From the NCBI RefSeq assembly GCF_900496995.4, contig NC_044009.1, forward strand, positions 12,618,001-12,682,000: a stretch of DNA of 64,000 bases. The letters run 5' to 3'. The position numbers and the translations under genes were made by a program. The stretch's first letter is position 1, and every line of letters starts with the position of its first letter. This document shows, piece after piece, positions 22,807-36,599 of the stretch. Source of the stretch: Aquila chrysaetos chrysaetos (Eukaryota; Chordata; Aves; Accipitriformes; Accipitridae). The notes beneath the pieces are model-generated. The model saw only the letters and a list, made by a program, of their open reading frames with translations, made no database searches and was not told the DNA's origin.

Positions 22807-25800
22807 GTGAGAGCATCAGAATACGGCCTTTCTGGTTATTTACTTTACCAAGCAGGTATATATCTTTATAAGAAAGTGCTGGGAAACCAACCGGACCCTT
22901 TGCAGATGCCAGTGGGCTTAGCTCGGATGTGAAGTAAAAAATCAGTGCAACTCAACAGGTCCACTTCAACAGAGGGTCTGGGCCGCTGTACGTCGTACGC
23001 TTCTTGACATCATCTGGTTTTAAGCCAACTCTGATGATGGATATTTTTGCCTCTCGCCTCTAGGTTAGGAGGGGAAAAAAACCAAACCCCTATCATGTTT
23101 GCTGTCTGTACAGTGCTATTTCCAGACTAAAGAAAAAGAGTTAAATTACATTTTAACAGAACAGTATCAACAACAGCAAAGGTCAGGAAACTTTTAAGTA
23201 AGGTTACCCTATCGATTGCAACAGTGAAAGGACAGACATCAAATACTTTGCCGTGAAAGGCTGAAAAGAAGTAAATTCAGCATGATATATTGAAACCCAA
23301 GCCTCTTTCATATGTTGCAGAGCCTCTGACATAGCAGGTTTACTGTTCAAGCTGAGATATGTTGCCTTGCCAACATATATTCTGAGTTACCCAAGCAGAT
23401 TTAATGTTTTTGCAGTAGTGACTTTTCCCTTTTTTGGGGGATGCTTTTCTTTTTCTTTTCAAAAAATTGTTGCAGAAGATTTCAAACCTACCTAGGAAAT
23501 GACCTTAATCAATTTAGTTCCACCGACGAGTATGAAAACTCAGATCTTTCTTTTTGCTTTCTCTAAACATTGTCTTGCTTGCATTGAGTAGGGTGACCGA
23601 GTCACAGCTTGATAGAAAAGTGCGTTTTTGTTTGTTGTTTTTTTTTTTTATCCATCCAAGTGGCAGCTCTGTTTTGTCCAGAAGGATTGATGTGACTGAC
23701 AAGTGTTTTGAATTTCTAAGCTCCAAGGTCTCAAAATGCATGAAAAGCAAATGACACACACACAAAAATGTAAATCTTTGGAAAACAAGCACCAACTACA
23801 CACACACACAAAAAACCCCAATTCTGCAAAAGGGTGACAGACGCTGCATTCATTCTTTTTTTTCCCCCCCTTTTTCTTTTTAATAAGTCAGTGTTTCTGG
23901 GCCACCTACAGGCACATTTATGTCTTCTGCAGTGGGGAATTGGGATGCACAATAAGCCAAAGTCACGGTCATCATGCGTCAGGGTGGGTCTATCTGCATC
24001 TCAGGGTTACAGCTCCCATCGCCACCAGCTCGCCAGGATCTGTTCCCATCAGCTCCATATCGATCAGGGTGATGCTGTGGGTCCAGTGGGCACATGACAC
24101 TTGAATATCCTCATTATTTAGGGCTTGGGTTGCAGGAGAGTCAAACCATCAAGCCAGGCTGTGCAAACACAGCTGGAGGCAGTGCCTGACCCCCAGAGCT
24201 CACGTCCCAGCCCGGTTGAAGGTGGGTAAGGTGGGCTTTGAGATGGGGGAGCCCTGCTGCTCCCAGCACTTGCCTGGTGTGCATGGGTTGGTGTGGGGTC
24301 CCAGACTGCGACTAAGGCCTCCCCTGGCTGTCCCCAGACAGGCTCTGCTTTGGTTTAAGTCTGTGGGATGCTGCTTCCAGAGAGCAGAAGGTGTGAGAGG
24401 GAAGGAAAGTCAGATTTCTGGTCTACGGACCAACGAGCTGGCATCTCCCTTCCTCCAGGCACCCCATCACAACCTTGCTGTCACTTGCTGGCCTGGATAA
24501 TGACTGGGGCAAAGTGGATTTGCTCAGCTCAGGGTTATCCACGACAGCCATAAGAACCTCCTCTAGAGGGCATTTTAATAATTTTTGCCTCCTTTCATCA
24601 AGGCCTGGTAAAATATCTGAGACCTCACCACCTGAACACAGGACGTGACTTCACGAAGCAGCTTGTGAGCCCTCCGTGGCCATGCCACACTCCCTCCGGG
24701 CTCTCTTTTTCCACATGGCCTTGTTCTAAAACCAGTGCAGGATGAAAGGTATGGGAATCCTGCACTGTGTGGAGGATGCTCAGCTCTGAAAGACGTGGTC
24801 CGGAGCTCTTGTCTCTAACCTAGCCAACTTGTTCCAATGACTGGCTTGAATTTCAAGGTTGCCCTGTTGCTTTGGTGGGAGGCAGGGGTGGCAGTTTTAT
24901 AAAGAAGAGTGGTGATGGAGAGAAAGTTTTTCTTCTCATTTCCCGTCCCGTCTGGCCCAGTGAATGCGGTGTTTTTGGTTGAGGGGTTTGAAGGAGTGAG
25001 GAAGGCAGTCAGTCGGAAACACCGATTCTGCAAGCTCCCAAGAGCCACCGGCTGCTGCTTCCTCTTGGTTCAGCTCGACCGGTTCATCATGGGCCTGAGG
25101 TGGCTGCTTTAATGGGAAGTTGGCCGGCGGAGGAGAATCTATACCTTCCCTTTGCAGTGAATCAATAAAAAGCTGGAGTGTTTTGGATTCCTCTTTCCAG
25201 GGGAGAATAGCCCTCATTGTAAGGCTAGAGAATAAAATAGCAGAGAGGGAGGCTCTTCCCTGTGCACGCTCCAACTCTCTTGGCTGAGAGGCAGCTTTGC
25301 TCTGCACGTCTGGGCCACGTTTGATTTTGGCATTACTTGAGGCTTTCTAAACCTTGCCTGAGAGTTGTGTCTGTCTATGGAAGCGAACTCCAGGCATTGT
25401 TTGTTCAATTTAATTATGGGATGAGGGTGATGGAGCATAGGAGATCTCTGGGGAAGGATGAAAAGTGGGTGTTTAGCGAGAAAAGCATCAGCAGCCCCGA
25501 TGGTTTGCTATCATGAGCTGTTCTCCAGGCACCATCTCGGCTCTGCCTTTCAGCCCCATCATTCCTTTGCACCTGGTGATCTCTTGGTCCTGCTTCTGCA
25601 AAAGATGCTTCAGGATGAAAGCCTGTATTTCAGGTTGGAAGCTCTCTGACAGGTGAACATCCTGAGTGTCTGAGAGGGGTGACTGCTTGGCTCAGCCCAG
25701 CCCCCTGAAAGTCTGGATGCAAACCTGAAGTGCATTAAACCTTCTCAAGGGAGGGCGGTTTCACACTTGGAAAGCTTTGTGAGGTTTCCAGTGTTTGCTG

Positions 25801-28647
25801 CTTCCAGTCAGGCTGAAATCCAAAAGTGCAAAGGCCTGTGAAAATGATTAATAAAGAACAAAAACCCAGACCCTGAAACAGGTTCAGTTCTGCAACTCTG
25901 AAATTCTAGGCTTGCAGAGGTCTCACTTTTTACTCGGGTAGATTTGCTCTTTTGAAGCTGAAAACCCATTCTTCAAACTGGATTCAACCCCAGGTGCTGT
26001 TTGTATAAGGGTTAAGAGCATCTCAAGGTAGAAATTGCTAGTGTCCATCAACATCAGTGGGTTATACTCCTTTATGTGGCTGGGAAGTCTGGACCGGGTG
26101 GTTCAGTAGAAGTAAATGGGATTTACTTGCATGGGTGGGTAAGTGCTTCTGTATATCTAGCCTTCTCCCTGCAATTTGCCATTGTTCTTGATGGCAACCT
26201 CTTTTATCTTATGTCAGTGAGAAAGTCCCAGACACCTCTTGGCCTGGATTTATTTGTATGAGGCTTCTTGATTCCCCTCTGTTCTGCGAGACCAGCAGCT
26301 TGTTGCCTGTGGTGTGTGTTAGACCTAGGAGGTGTTTGGGGGAAGGGGAAGCTGTTTCCCATTTGAGCCGTCTGCGTTGCTTGTAAGGAAAGTCTGCCTT
26401 ACCAAAGGGTAGCACCTCTGGAGATGGTATAGCCTCAGAGATGAATTGTTGTCACGCAGAATATAAAAGGAAGCAAATGCTTGGGATTATGAGTCAAGTT
26501 TTGGTGATGATTTAGCATTGGCTGGAAAGCAGCCCTGGCTTGAAGGGTCCTTCTCTTTGGCCATGCATCTTCTGATCTGCTTCCATGTGTTGAGTGTTGT
26601 TATTCCAATGCAGAGATGGCTCCCGTGATTAATAGGACATTCTGTATATCAGCAGCTCATCGTCTCCATCACGGGATGCCCACTCCTGAGTTACAGGTGG
26701 TACTCCTGTGCTCATGGCTGGTATCCAGGGCAAGACACCTTGGCCTGGCTGAAGCCAATGGGATGTCATTGACAAATGGGAGCTGATCAGCTCAGCTAAT
26801 CCTGATTTGTAAGATCAGACCCCGGGGCCTTCGAGGGGTTTCCTGTGACCTCTTGTAATCTTCAGCTGTTCAGAAAGTTGGGGCATCTGGCAAAGGTGCA
26901 GTGAGCTGTCTCGAGGCCTGTTGTGTGGTTGGCATAATTGAGGTCTCAGTCTGACGTACTAGGGTAGCAGCAGTCATTAGTAAGAACAATTATATGGTCA
27001 TCAATAAAAGAGACTGCTAGCACTTACTGAAATTGTCTTCTTTATACTATTTGTACTATATATATGCTATGCTATATATTTATACTAATATTGAGCTAGT
27101 CCTGGGAGTGGAGAACATGGCAACATAGAGCACCAGAAATACTACTTGGGATCTCACAAATCTCTTCTCCTTTCCTCCAGTGAGCAACCAACCACTTCCA
27201 CTTTACAAGGCATTGGATTACGTCCATGTCGCTTAGGAGCTAAAACTGTTTAAACTTGCATGGTGATGGAAAAGGGAACTTTCAATGAACTGCAAGTTGT
27301 CAGATTTGTGTTACACAAGTAGTACCTTCCTGCAGGGAGTCGTCATTAGCCAATTTAATTGCCTTCCCCGCTTCCATAGACAGCTGAAGTTGTGCATTAG
27401 AGGAAGACAGCAAAGGAGACACGTTCAAAACAAGACTCCGGGGTAACCCAGCATCCCATGCCTGTAGGAGAAGCAAGCTGGAGACAAGTGATGGGGGAAG
27501 AGCAAAGCCATTGACTGTTTCCAGGACCTGTGGTTCACAGGTGAGGAGGGTGTTTTTTGCCCTTTGCTGCTGCATGCTGTAAGTTAAGCTGCCATCTTAA
27601 CCAGGAGCATGTTCAGTTCTGATTTAGAGTCAGCTGAGGCGTTGTTTGAACTTTTGTAGTGCACAGCTTCTCTGTTTGGTTGCTCTTCTTTGTTTGCAGG
27701 GGGTGAAGATGAGAGTGTGGGTTTGGGAGAGCCAAGGAGCCCCTGTTGAAGTGGTAGGGTTTTGCACCATTCTTAGCAGCAGCATCTGCTTGATAACCAT
27801 CACTGTATTCGTCAGGATAGATAAAACTCATCCGAGGTGTTCTGCTGGATTGGCTTGACTGTACTCTTTCTCTGCCTCATTTGGTGGCCTTCTCCTCCTC
27901 CTGCAAACATGGGGCTGATTCGTGCCCTGCATTTCCATCGGTTCCAGGAGCCTTATCTCTGCCTTGCAGCTGGGAGCAGAGCAAGACTCTGTCCTATCTC
28001 TGGTGCTGCAGGCACAGCTCCGCACGAGCCGGCACCTGAAATCCTAACAGCAGGGCTGGTAGCGAGCACCAAGTTCTCTGCTCAGCTTTTCCCTTACCCT
28101 TGCAGGTCCATCCCAGTCAAGGGTCATTTCTCTGGGCCCCTTCACAAACATGCACAAGCGATGATGCTTTGTAAAAGCTGTTTTGTAGCCATACCGGCGT
28201 GGGAACAAGAGCAACGTGTGTTTCAAGCCGGCTCCCTCCCTTATGCGGTGATGCTCTTGCTGCCTGCAGTGCTCCCATAACCAAGGCGAGGTTTGTAGGA
28301 AGTAATATCTCTTGTTAGATTAGCTGATAGATTTGCGAAAAAACAGACAAGCCATTCTTCAGGCTAAAAGCGTATCTGTTTTTCTCCAGTTGTATTGGCG
28401 CTGGTTTTTCCAGTGGTATCTGTGCATCACGTGTAACCAGCTCATAGAGGACATGCACCGTGGTCTCCATGCTATCAAACACTGTGAGACACTGCAGGAG
28501 TTATATGCCTGTTATTGGCAGCAACCTGTGATCTGGTAGAGTCTAATTCTTACACATCTCTATCTGAAAGCCCCTTGGTAGATGATCCCGGCTTGGATGG
28601 GGGCTTCCCATCCATACTCTGTTATTCAGTCACTTACAAACATGCAA

Positions 28648-28725
28648 GGTAGAAAGCATCTTCTCTTGGTAGAAAGCATCTTCTCTTGGTAGAAAGCATC
28701 TCTTCTCTTGGTAGAAAGCATCTCT
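28648..28725 (+). repeat. Minisatellite, 20-22 bp unit, about 3.8 copies
   Basis: Unit GGTAGAAAGCATCTTCTCTT at 28648 and 28668, a 22-nt variant with an extra TC at 28688, and a partial fourth copy from 28710. The first two copies are identical, so the expansion is recent. Confidence 0.95.
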
Positions 28726-31700
28726 GGAAGCGCATTTCCCCAGGCAGCTCATGAGAGCACATAGCGCCCTTCTAATCCACGTTTGACAGACTGAACTGGC
28801 TTGTTAGGAAACTCCTCCGAGATAATATCATAGCTATTTGAAGTCTCTTTTGTTTTATAGTTTAATCCACTTATTCCCACCCCGCCCTGCCCCCGGCTGC
28901 AATAGCAGCCAGTTGTTTCTGGGCAAGTCTAATATGGGTTAGTAATATCTCATGGGGTAAAATTATAGGTTTTTCTTTAGTGCCAGACATTTGGAAGCAT
29001 CTGGTTAGATAGAGGAGTACCCAGCATAGATAAATCATGTTTAAAAAGCTTGTAATTTTTCTTTTTAACTGCTTTTATTTTTTTTATTTTTTCTGTGCTT
29101 CCACCTCCTGGGGCATCTCCCCAGCTGGCTGTGGAGGAGTGATTGTCAGTGAAAGCCCAGCCCAGCGGATGCTCTGCTGGAAAGACAAGAAAGTAGTGGA
29201 AATACTCTGAATTCAGTTTTATACCTCATTTACTAGGGATTGCCTTTAAAAGCTGATTCTTCAGCTGAAGTGGGTTTCCTTTTACTCTCTTGGTAAAGGA
29301 AATATTTTGCACAGGGCTCTTGTCAGAGCATCTGTTCCCTTCATTTAAAAACTGGCTTTTTAAGCTATGCTTTTAAAGTGTGTAGTATAGCAGTGCTTAT
29401 ATAGTAATTCCCTGCTCCGTTTTATGATAGGATGCTCTTGTCAGCTGCATATACCTTTGTCTGTTGGGATTGGAGTTTTCCAGCTGAGGTGTCTGCCTTG
29501 GACTGAGTTCTTCTGGGGAAATACCAGCTCAGAATGAAACAGTCATTTCTGAGAATAAGACTGTGGAAAACCAAATAATTTGGTCCACATTGAAGCAAGC
29601 CTGGCTCTCTCTTGTGGAAAAGGCAAGGAGAAAAGAGAAGACGTATTACAGCTTTTCAGTTAATTCCCTGAATATGCCTATACATGGACCATGTTTTATC
29701 CTAACAATGTCTTCCTCTGCGCCCAGGAATACAGGGCAGAATTGTCCTTACATTTGTGTAAGCGCGAGGGCTTTGGCCTGAAAGAAATGGATGGCCTGTC
29801 GTTGGGTGGAACTTGATCTCCATTTGGTGGCTTCCAGTAGGATGAAAAGAAGCAGTGAACTGGCTGGAAACATGATTAGTTTGCAGTTCGTGCTTTTATC
29901 ATGTCTGAGACCATTTTTGTTTGTTTGTTTGTTTTAAAAGGCAGACCGCATCACAAAATGGAAGAAGGTACATGGTTTCCATAACACATAAAAGCCTGGA
30001 TGAGCTAATCACACTAGGGTGTCCCTGGGGTAGTCCATCATCCTAAAACCACCAGGGATGCGAAGTTTCCCACTAGAAGGACGGAGCTGGTTTTGTTCAG
30101 GCAGCAGGATCTGCAGTGGCCCGGCAGGCAGCCTGTATTTCTGGCAAGGAGCAGCACCAGTGAAGAACTGGTGTGGTTGTCAGGGAGGGAGCATCCAAGT
30201 GAAGTAGGTGATGGGCAGCTTGGACTGCTGGGCCACCTCCAGCCTGGGACTTACAGTTTGGGAAGGAGAGGATGGTTCCTCTGTCCGTGCCTCCTTTGCT
30301 AATTGCTGCTGAGCCAGGCCATCCAGCGTTTGCAGGTGGAAAGATCAGCTCTGTCAGCATCTGCCTTTTGGGTTCATTTCCCTTGGTATTGTAGAGGGAG
30401 GGGGTCAAACTGTTTTTTATTAGAGACTTCACCCCAAACCGCAGTGATCCTGCAGCACATGTGTCTGCATGCAAAATGACCGTGGATCAGTAAAATGCAA
30501 GGTCAGAGGTGAATGAGGTGGGAGTCAGACTGTATTTCCAGGAAGATGGTCTGCTGTATTTGGCCAGAGCTGAGTCCAGATGCAAACCACAGTAAGCTTG
30601 TCTCCGGATTAGGGGTCAGCAGCCAGGCAAAACCCAGCTGCACTTCTCTCCTTTCGTATTTGGAGATGCCAAAGGGGCAGCAGCTGTGGGACACGTCCCT
30701 CGAGGAGCTGTGTCACTCTGTCACCCTGCGAATGGGTGCAAGGGTGAATCATGCACTGCATTTCCCAGCCTCCGATAGCAGCGACGGGGTGGGGGGGGCA
30801 AACAGCTTGGGGTGCAGTGAGCTGGCTGGCTGCTGTCCTAAAAAGAAGACCATGGCATTTTTCTCTCCAGGGTAGCCCTGAAAGTGAAGATATTCAAAGG
30901 TAAACAACAGCTATAAAAAAGATGCATTTACGTGAGCTAGAACCCTGGCCTGTTGTTCGTCAGCTGATGGGCAATTAAACTCTCCCAACAGGTTGTCTGC
31001 CTGTACGTGATAAGATAGGAGGGTGTGAGTGGGGTATTATTGATAGTTTCTGGACGCACCGTGTCCTGGGGATTTACACTGGGGAGTGATGCAAGCAGAC
31101 ATCTCCCCTGGAACACCCTTTATGTTCAATTCACAACCGATTTGCTTTGAACAAACCAAGATGCGTGTAATCTGCATGAGAAAAGCTTGCAGAGGGACAG
31201 GGGCTCAGCCAGCTTCAGCTGCGAGAGCTGATCCAATAACGTACTAACTTACGTGTGCGTAGCGTAACTGGGTGGGCTTGGAAAGGCCTTTTTGGCGGCA
31301 GCCCAGCTTCCAGGGAAAGCATGAGAGGCAGCTGACTTCCAGAGCAGGTTTGGTAGCTGAGGGCTGAAAACTCGCTGGATTAGTGGGTCCTGCAAGCCCG
31401 ACTTGCTAGACAAAATTTCTCTGAGCTGATTTCTGCAGGGCTTGATCTCTGTATTTGTATGTCTTGAAGCAAAGAGTGGCCGAAGCCTGCAAATGACATC
31501 GTTGTCACTAATCATACAAAGCAAAAATGAGCTTCTGCAATGCCGCCCTTCCTGGGACAAAGGCAGGCGTTTTGATGATGGCAGGGCAAAGGGGAAGTTC
31601 CAGAAGTTTGTAAGAATACGTGTAGAAAGGTAAAGAAAATGCCTGAGTTTGTAGAGGTACTGTAGTGAGAGACATTTTTTTGAGCAGGGACGTGATGCTG

Positions 31701-34700
31701 TGTATGTAGCACCTGAGCCATGTGCTTAAATTGGGATGCGTGCATGCCCTCGCCAGCCAGGAGGATGCTGCCACCTCTCTTTGTTGTGCACTTCGCTTTG
31801 GTCGGATGAGTTTGTGTGCTGAGCTGCCCACAGTGCCTCATAGGGTGGGTGAATTGAATTAGTTAGTCTTAGGGAGAGAGGTTTGGCCTTTCCTGCCTTA
31901 AGGATGATGCTGGAGGGGACGAAGCCAGGGAGGAGGATGAGGGGAGGTCGGAGGGTCTTGCTACCTTTGAGAGGACATGGACACAGCACAGGGGTTCTGG
32001 CCACTCTCCCCAGCTTTTGCTATTCTGTCCCTTTCCATTCCAGCACCGACCCGGGTGCTGATGCTGGCGGGAGGGGTTGGTACCCCAGCTGCCGTTGCCT
32101 CTGGCAACCTGTTGCCCTTGGCAACATCCTCTCTTGCCCATAGGCTTGTGCCCTTCAAACCTGAGTTTGGTGTTGTAGCAGAGTAAAAGGAAGGTGTTCT
32201 GCTGGGGTTGCTTTACTTCAGTTTGAGCTGACCTTTTCCAGTTCTCTCATCTCTGAATTAATCCATCCTCTGCTTCTTTTCAGTCCTGCTGGAAATCTTT
32301 ACGTGCAGGGGCATTACTTAGCGGAGTATTTAGCCCAAGTACATTATGGAAAGGCAGGAAGAGCTTCTGGTTGTGCTGTATCTGCAGCATAGGTGTTAAA
32401 GATGTATTTGTGAGCCAGTCAGAGAAGAATGCTGAGGAAATCCTGTTTGGGTTAATCTTGTTTAATTTTACAATAAAAAACAGATGGCTGGCCATCTGCT
32501 GCTTCTTGCAATCAAATATCTCACAATTAACAGTAATTTACTTGCCCTGAGACTTCCATGATCTTTGTGTGCGTTTTTCTCCCTTTAACCTGAGTATGTG
32601 TGGTCCCTTCCTAGAGCGGTGCTAAGCGTAAGCCTAGCCCTGGAGCTGCCTGTAGAAACTCGTGGTGGAGAGCAGTGCAGGGCTCCCGGGAGGCATCTGC
32701 TTTCTTGCTGGACCTTCCACTTAACACCCCCAAAAACAGAGTCAGGCAGTGTATTTTCTGCTTTTCAGACCCTGGAGGAGCCACGTTCAGGGTAAGCTAA
32801 GCGAATCTCAGTACATATCTGCATATGCGTCGTTGCAAGAGATATAAGATGACACTAAAGGGGAATATACAAATTAGATCTATGTTTTCTACAAGGCTAT
32901 GGGATTTCTTCAGAGCTCAAAATGATTATAGCTAAAGTGGGTTTTCTCCGGCAGTTTAAGTTACTGAATGTAATTAAACGATGCAGGTGATCCTCTGCAC
33001 TAGGAAAGCTTTCTGAGGGAATTAGCAGCAAAATGCAATGCAGAATAAAACCCACGGGGCAAATATGCCATTCTTCTGTGCAGTTTTTCCTCCAGGAGGT
33101 TTAGAGACCCCCAGGATTCATCCCACATAAGCTGTTCAGTGGTAATGCCAGGTGTGATGGGCAATTACCAGGTGCAGAACCAGACAGCGCATCGCTAGCT
33201 CGTTTTGGTTGATCCCAAGGATGAATTTGGACCTTTGTGACTTGCAGTATAATAGAGGTGCCTTCTATTTCTGATAGCGCTAATGAATTTGCAGTCAGGC
33301 GGTGGAAGTATCCTGCTTTTCAGGGTGATGGGAGCCATGTCTATTTGATAATGCCGGATTTTTACATGGTGCTGGTGCAGCTGAAAATGGCATTTCTTGT
33401 TCTGAAATGCTAGTCTGCTGGTTCGGTTACATTATTTCCAGAGGTGACACTGGGAGTAGAGATTGGTCTCTTCAATAACTTCAGGCCTCTTTTGAATATG
33501 TCCTTCCCCAACCACCTCTGTAGTTTAATGTCATCAATGGTGAATGTAAATAAATGAATTCCAGATGAGAGATCTGCATGTAGGTAAGAGCTCTCCCAGG
33601 CATTCCTATGTGATTGCTAGCTGTTTACTATTCTAATATTTTTTTGCTAGCAGATGAAGAAAAGTAATTGAACTCTTCCCCTCCTCCTCTGCAAAATCAC
33701 TGGCTTTGTATGCAGTCAGTGTGCTGGTGTTAGCTTCATCAGGGAATCAGGTCAGGGAGCTAAAAGATATATTCAGATAGCAGGGCACGCTAGACTGCTG
33801 CTATGCTTCATCCTCCAAGTTGTTTATTTAAATAGAGAGGAGCCTTCTGAAGGGCAAGAGCTCATTTTAACAGGGCTCCCAAAGGGGACTTCAGGCCATC
33901 GGTGGGATCTGCAGAGCTAGCAGGTATAGGGTTTCATGCTGCCCCAGCCGCCAAATGATCAGATCTTGGAGGTGCAGCTTGGGAGTGGATCTGACATCCA
34001 TCCAGAACAGCTCACCATCCAGTCTAGGTAACTGCAGTTAGAAAAACAAAGTGTTTAGTGGAATGGCATAAACACACAGGTCAATAAAATGGTGGTTGTT
34101 ATTAGAGCAGTGGAAAAATGCTACGTATGACGATCCAGGACCTGCATACCTTGCGCAGAACACATTTTGGAACCTCTCCGTCCTGTTTCCCCCTTTTTCC
34201 CCCCTTTCTTGGTGGGATAAGGACAGACTCTTTTGTCCCTCGATGCTTACATTTTCCCCATAGTGCAGCCTGTGTCTACAGTACCTTTTTCAGAAGAAGG
34301 ATAAGAATGGATGATCCAATGATTAGGACCTGTATCTGGCAGGTAACCCCACAGAGGCTACTCTCTTTCTTCTGGGGTATGTGCCACTTTGGGATGTCGC
34401 TAAGGATGCGATTACAAGTTTTGGTCCAAACTCTGCTCCAGTTCAGGTTTTCCCACCCTCTGGGTTATTTATGTGGCGTGGACAGAGGCCCCGCCACTCT
34501 CTGGGTGGGTTTGCTCCCACCTGTACGTCCCCCGTCCTTGTTCCTGCTGCCGGTATGGCACGAGCCCACACCGTCGGTGGAGCTTGGCTCCATCTGCTTG
34601 GTGTGCTTACTGCCCAAGGGGTGCGCAGGCCATGAGACTCGCTCAAGCGTGCTCTTCACCCTGCCCCTTGAACACTTGGAGTCATCGACCCTGCAGGGCT

Positions 34701-36122
34701 CATCACCCCATCGCTGCCGCTCAGCAGGCTGGGCAAAAGCGTGAACGCCCAGCAGACCTCTGATGCTGCTTTAAAGGGTCTGTGCCATCCCTGCCAGGCA
34801 GAGCAAAGTCAAGAGGCACCGGGGACAAATAAAGGATGATGAATCAGCCATGCCAGGAAGTGAACCTTGTTCTTTAGGAGAGCTGGATCTTGCCAGCACA
34901 ATAGCTAGATTACAAAGCCATTTCCTCCAATTACCTCCTCTGTCAAATCTCTGTGTCGTCTGGCACTAGGAAACCTTGGATCCAAATTCATTGTGAATTG
35001 GGGCAACGACACCAGAGATTTCTAAATTAATATCCTGCCAAGAGGAATTGAGCTTGTTTTTTCCAATCATGTCAGTTCTGATTCCTTTGCTTGTCAGAGA
35101 AAACTTTGGCTTGCCATCTGGTTTCAAGGGCATGAGTTAGGGAAATTGTAGGTTGCTCAGCCCAGCATGTAGAGCTTGTTGCGCAGCAGCTGCAGGGAGC
35201 TTTATGTGGAAAAAACCCCCAAACAGGGCTTTGTGGGCTATTCTTGGCACCTGGCAAAGAGTGAAGGGGGAGACCAGAGGCACAGGGTGATGGTGAGAAG
35301 GAAAGAGAAGGCACCATCTCCTCCTTGAAACAGCGGGAATGTGCACAGGGAAATCCGAGTGTGGTGTGGGAGTCACATAATTCAGAAAAATGGACTAATA
35401 GGCTATACATATACTTGTAAAGAAGGTGGTTTTGTGGTCTGGAATTGTGTGGCGCAGGCAGTCAGTGTGTGAGTCCATTCTCTGATCCCCATTCATTCTT
35501 TTGGAAGAGAAATAGTAATGAATTAAATAACATCGAAAGCTTTGGGGGTGCCCCTAACCAGAAGTTAGGATCCTGCTCTCGCTTCCCCACTAGCTTTCTG
35601 CCTCCTCTCCCTTGGGAGGAAGGTCTGTGATGTCCCCCTTTCTCCACGCACAGCTCGGTGCTGGAGGTGACTGATGCTGAAAGGATGGCAAGGAGATGTT
35701 TCCACAGAAATCTCCTCTCTGCAGAAAGGCAGTGGCATGTCTCTCCTTGGTAGCTGTTCACCAGAAGTGCCTCAGACCCCTTGCTATTATTCAACTCTGA
35801 AAAATGAACACAGTGTTGCACTTACAGGGCTCTTGGAAACCCGCAGCAGAGAGGACTGGGATGCGTTACTGTCCTCTTCGGGTCTTCCCAATAGAAAGTT
35901 ATGAAAGTTAGCCATTCTGGATGCATTTAAAGACCATGGTGTGTTTGCTCTGTAGGCTGGCTTAGATACATTCAACTGAATGTCAAAGGACTCCTTTGCA
36001 CTGCAAAACCCATGGACCTTGATATTCCCAGGAAAGGAGCAGCACATTGACCAGCTACTGTGCTCTAATGCCACCTAGTTGGGGTCTGGTGGCCCTGTTA
36101 CCTGAAACGCATGCTTTTACAG
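28726..36122. other. Non-coding intergenic DNA
   Basis: No recognised gene or interspersed repeat. A (GTTT)n patch lies at about 29919-29935. AT-rich blocks at about 28810-29060, 32800-32995 and 34830-35070 have many TAAT/ATTA-type cores and few runs, and are candidate conserved elements. A 208-codon open frame at 34118-34744 has no domain and is overlapped by open frames on the other strand. Confidence 0.55.
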
Positions 36123-36188
36123 GCTGGGATGACTCTGGGACAGCGTTCCTCACAGCTGCTGCTGCTGGGAATGCTACAGACCCAGAAG
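36123..36188 (+). other. Exon-like segment with acceptor and donor (weak candidate)
   Basis: A 66-nt segment lies between an acceptor-like GCTTTTACAG (ending 36122) and a strong donor AAG|GTAAGC (36189). It is a multiple of three and open in more than one frame, but encodes a low-complexity, Ala- or Leu-rich peptide and matches nothing I know. It could be an exon of an unannotated transcript or a chance GT-AG pair. Confidence 0.15.
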
Positions 36189-36599
36189 GTAAGCTGTGGT
36201 GGGGTTGGTGGGAATTGGGAAGGTCTGCGTGTCCTTGTCCCACTGCAGACAGACCGGGACAGTCTTCAGAAAGGGGGAGTGCAGGTCATAGGGGAGGACC
36301 ACACAGCAGCAGGGGACAGCTCAGCGCCTGGCACATCTCCTTCCCTAGGAGCAGATTTGGGGTGCCAGTGAGCCGGGTGGCTCCATTGCCAGACGACGCT
36401 GAGAAGAGGCAGAGCCGGGGATGCCAAAAACCACAGACCTTGAGTGCCGGCCGCGTTGCTGTGAAGGGGGCTGGTGCGTGTGGCTGGGTGAGAGAAGCCC
36501 CCAAAGAAGAAATCCTGAAATCCTGTAGGAGCCGCCAGCCTGAGCAATGTGTGAAGGGCTTTTTAGGATGGTGAAGCTGATTGCCATGTGGGTGATGGT

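Larger units (their letters stand above)
19049..28647. other. Non-coding DNA 3' of ACKR3
   Basis: No gene recognised. Contains T-runs near 20419-20441, T20 at 21607-21626, (CA)n patches at about 23753-23766 and 23797-23811, a 23-bp repeat doublet at 22761-22806 and a TA-rich patch at 27055-27090. About 21770-22680 is AT-rich and looks like conserved non-coding sequence; it includes an inverted pair of E-boxes at 22296-22315. The only long open frames (for example 20497-20868 and 20580-21116) overlap each other on opposite strands and look like chance. Confidence 0.6.

Noticed and set aside
34118-34744. 208-codon open frame on + strand
   Set aside because: No domain, overlapped by frames in other phases and on the other strand; likely chance.
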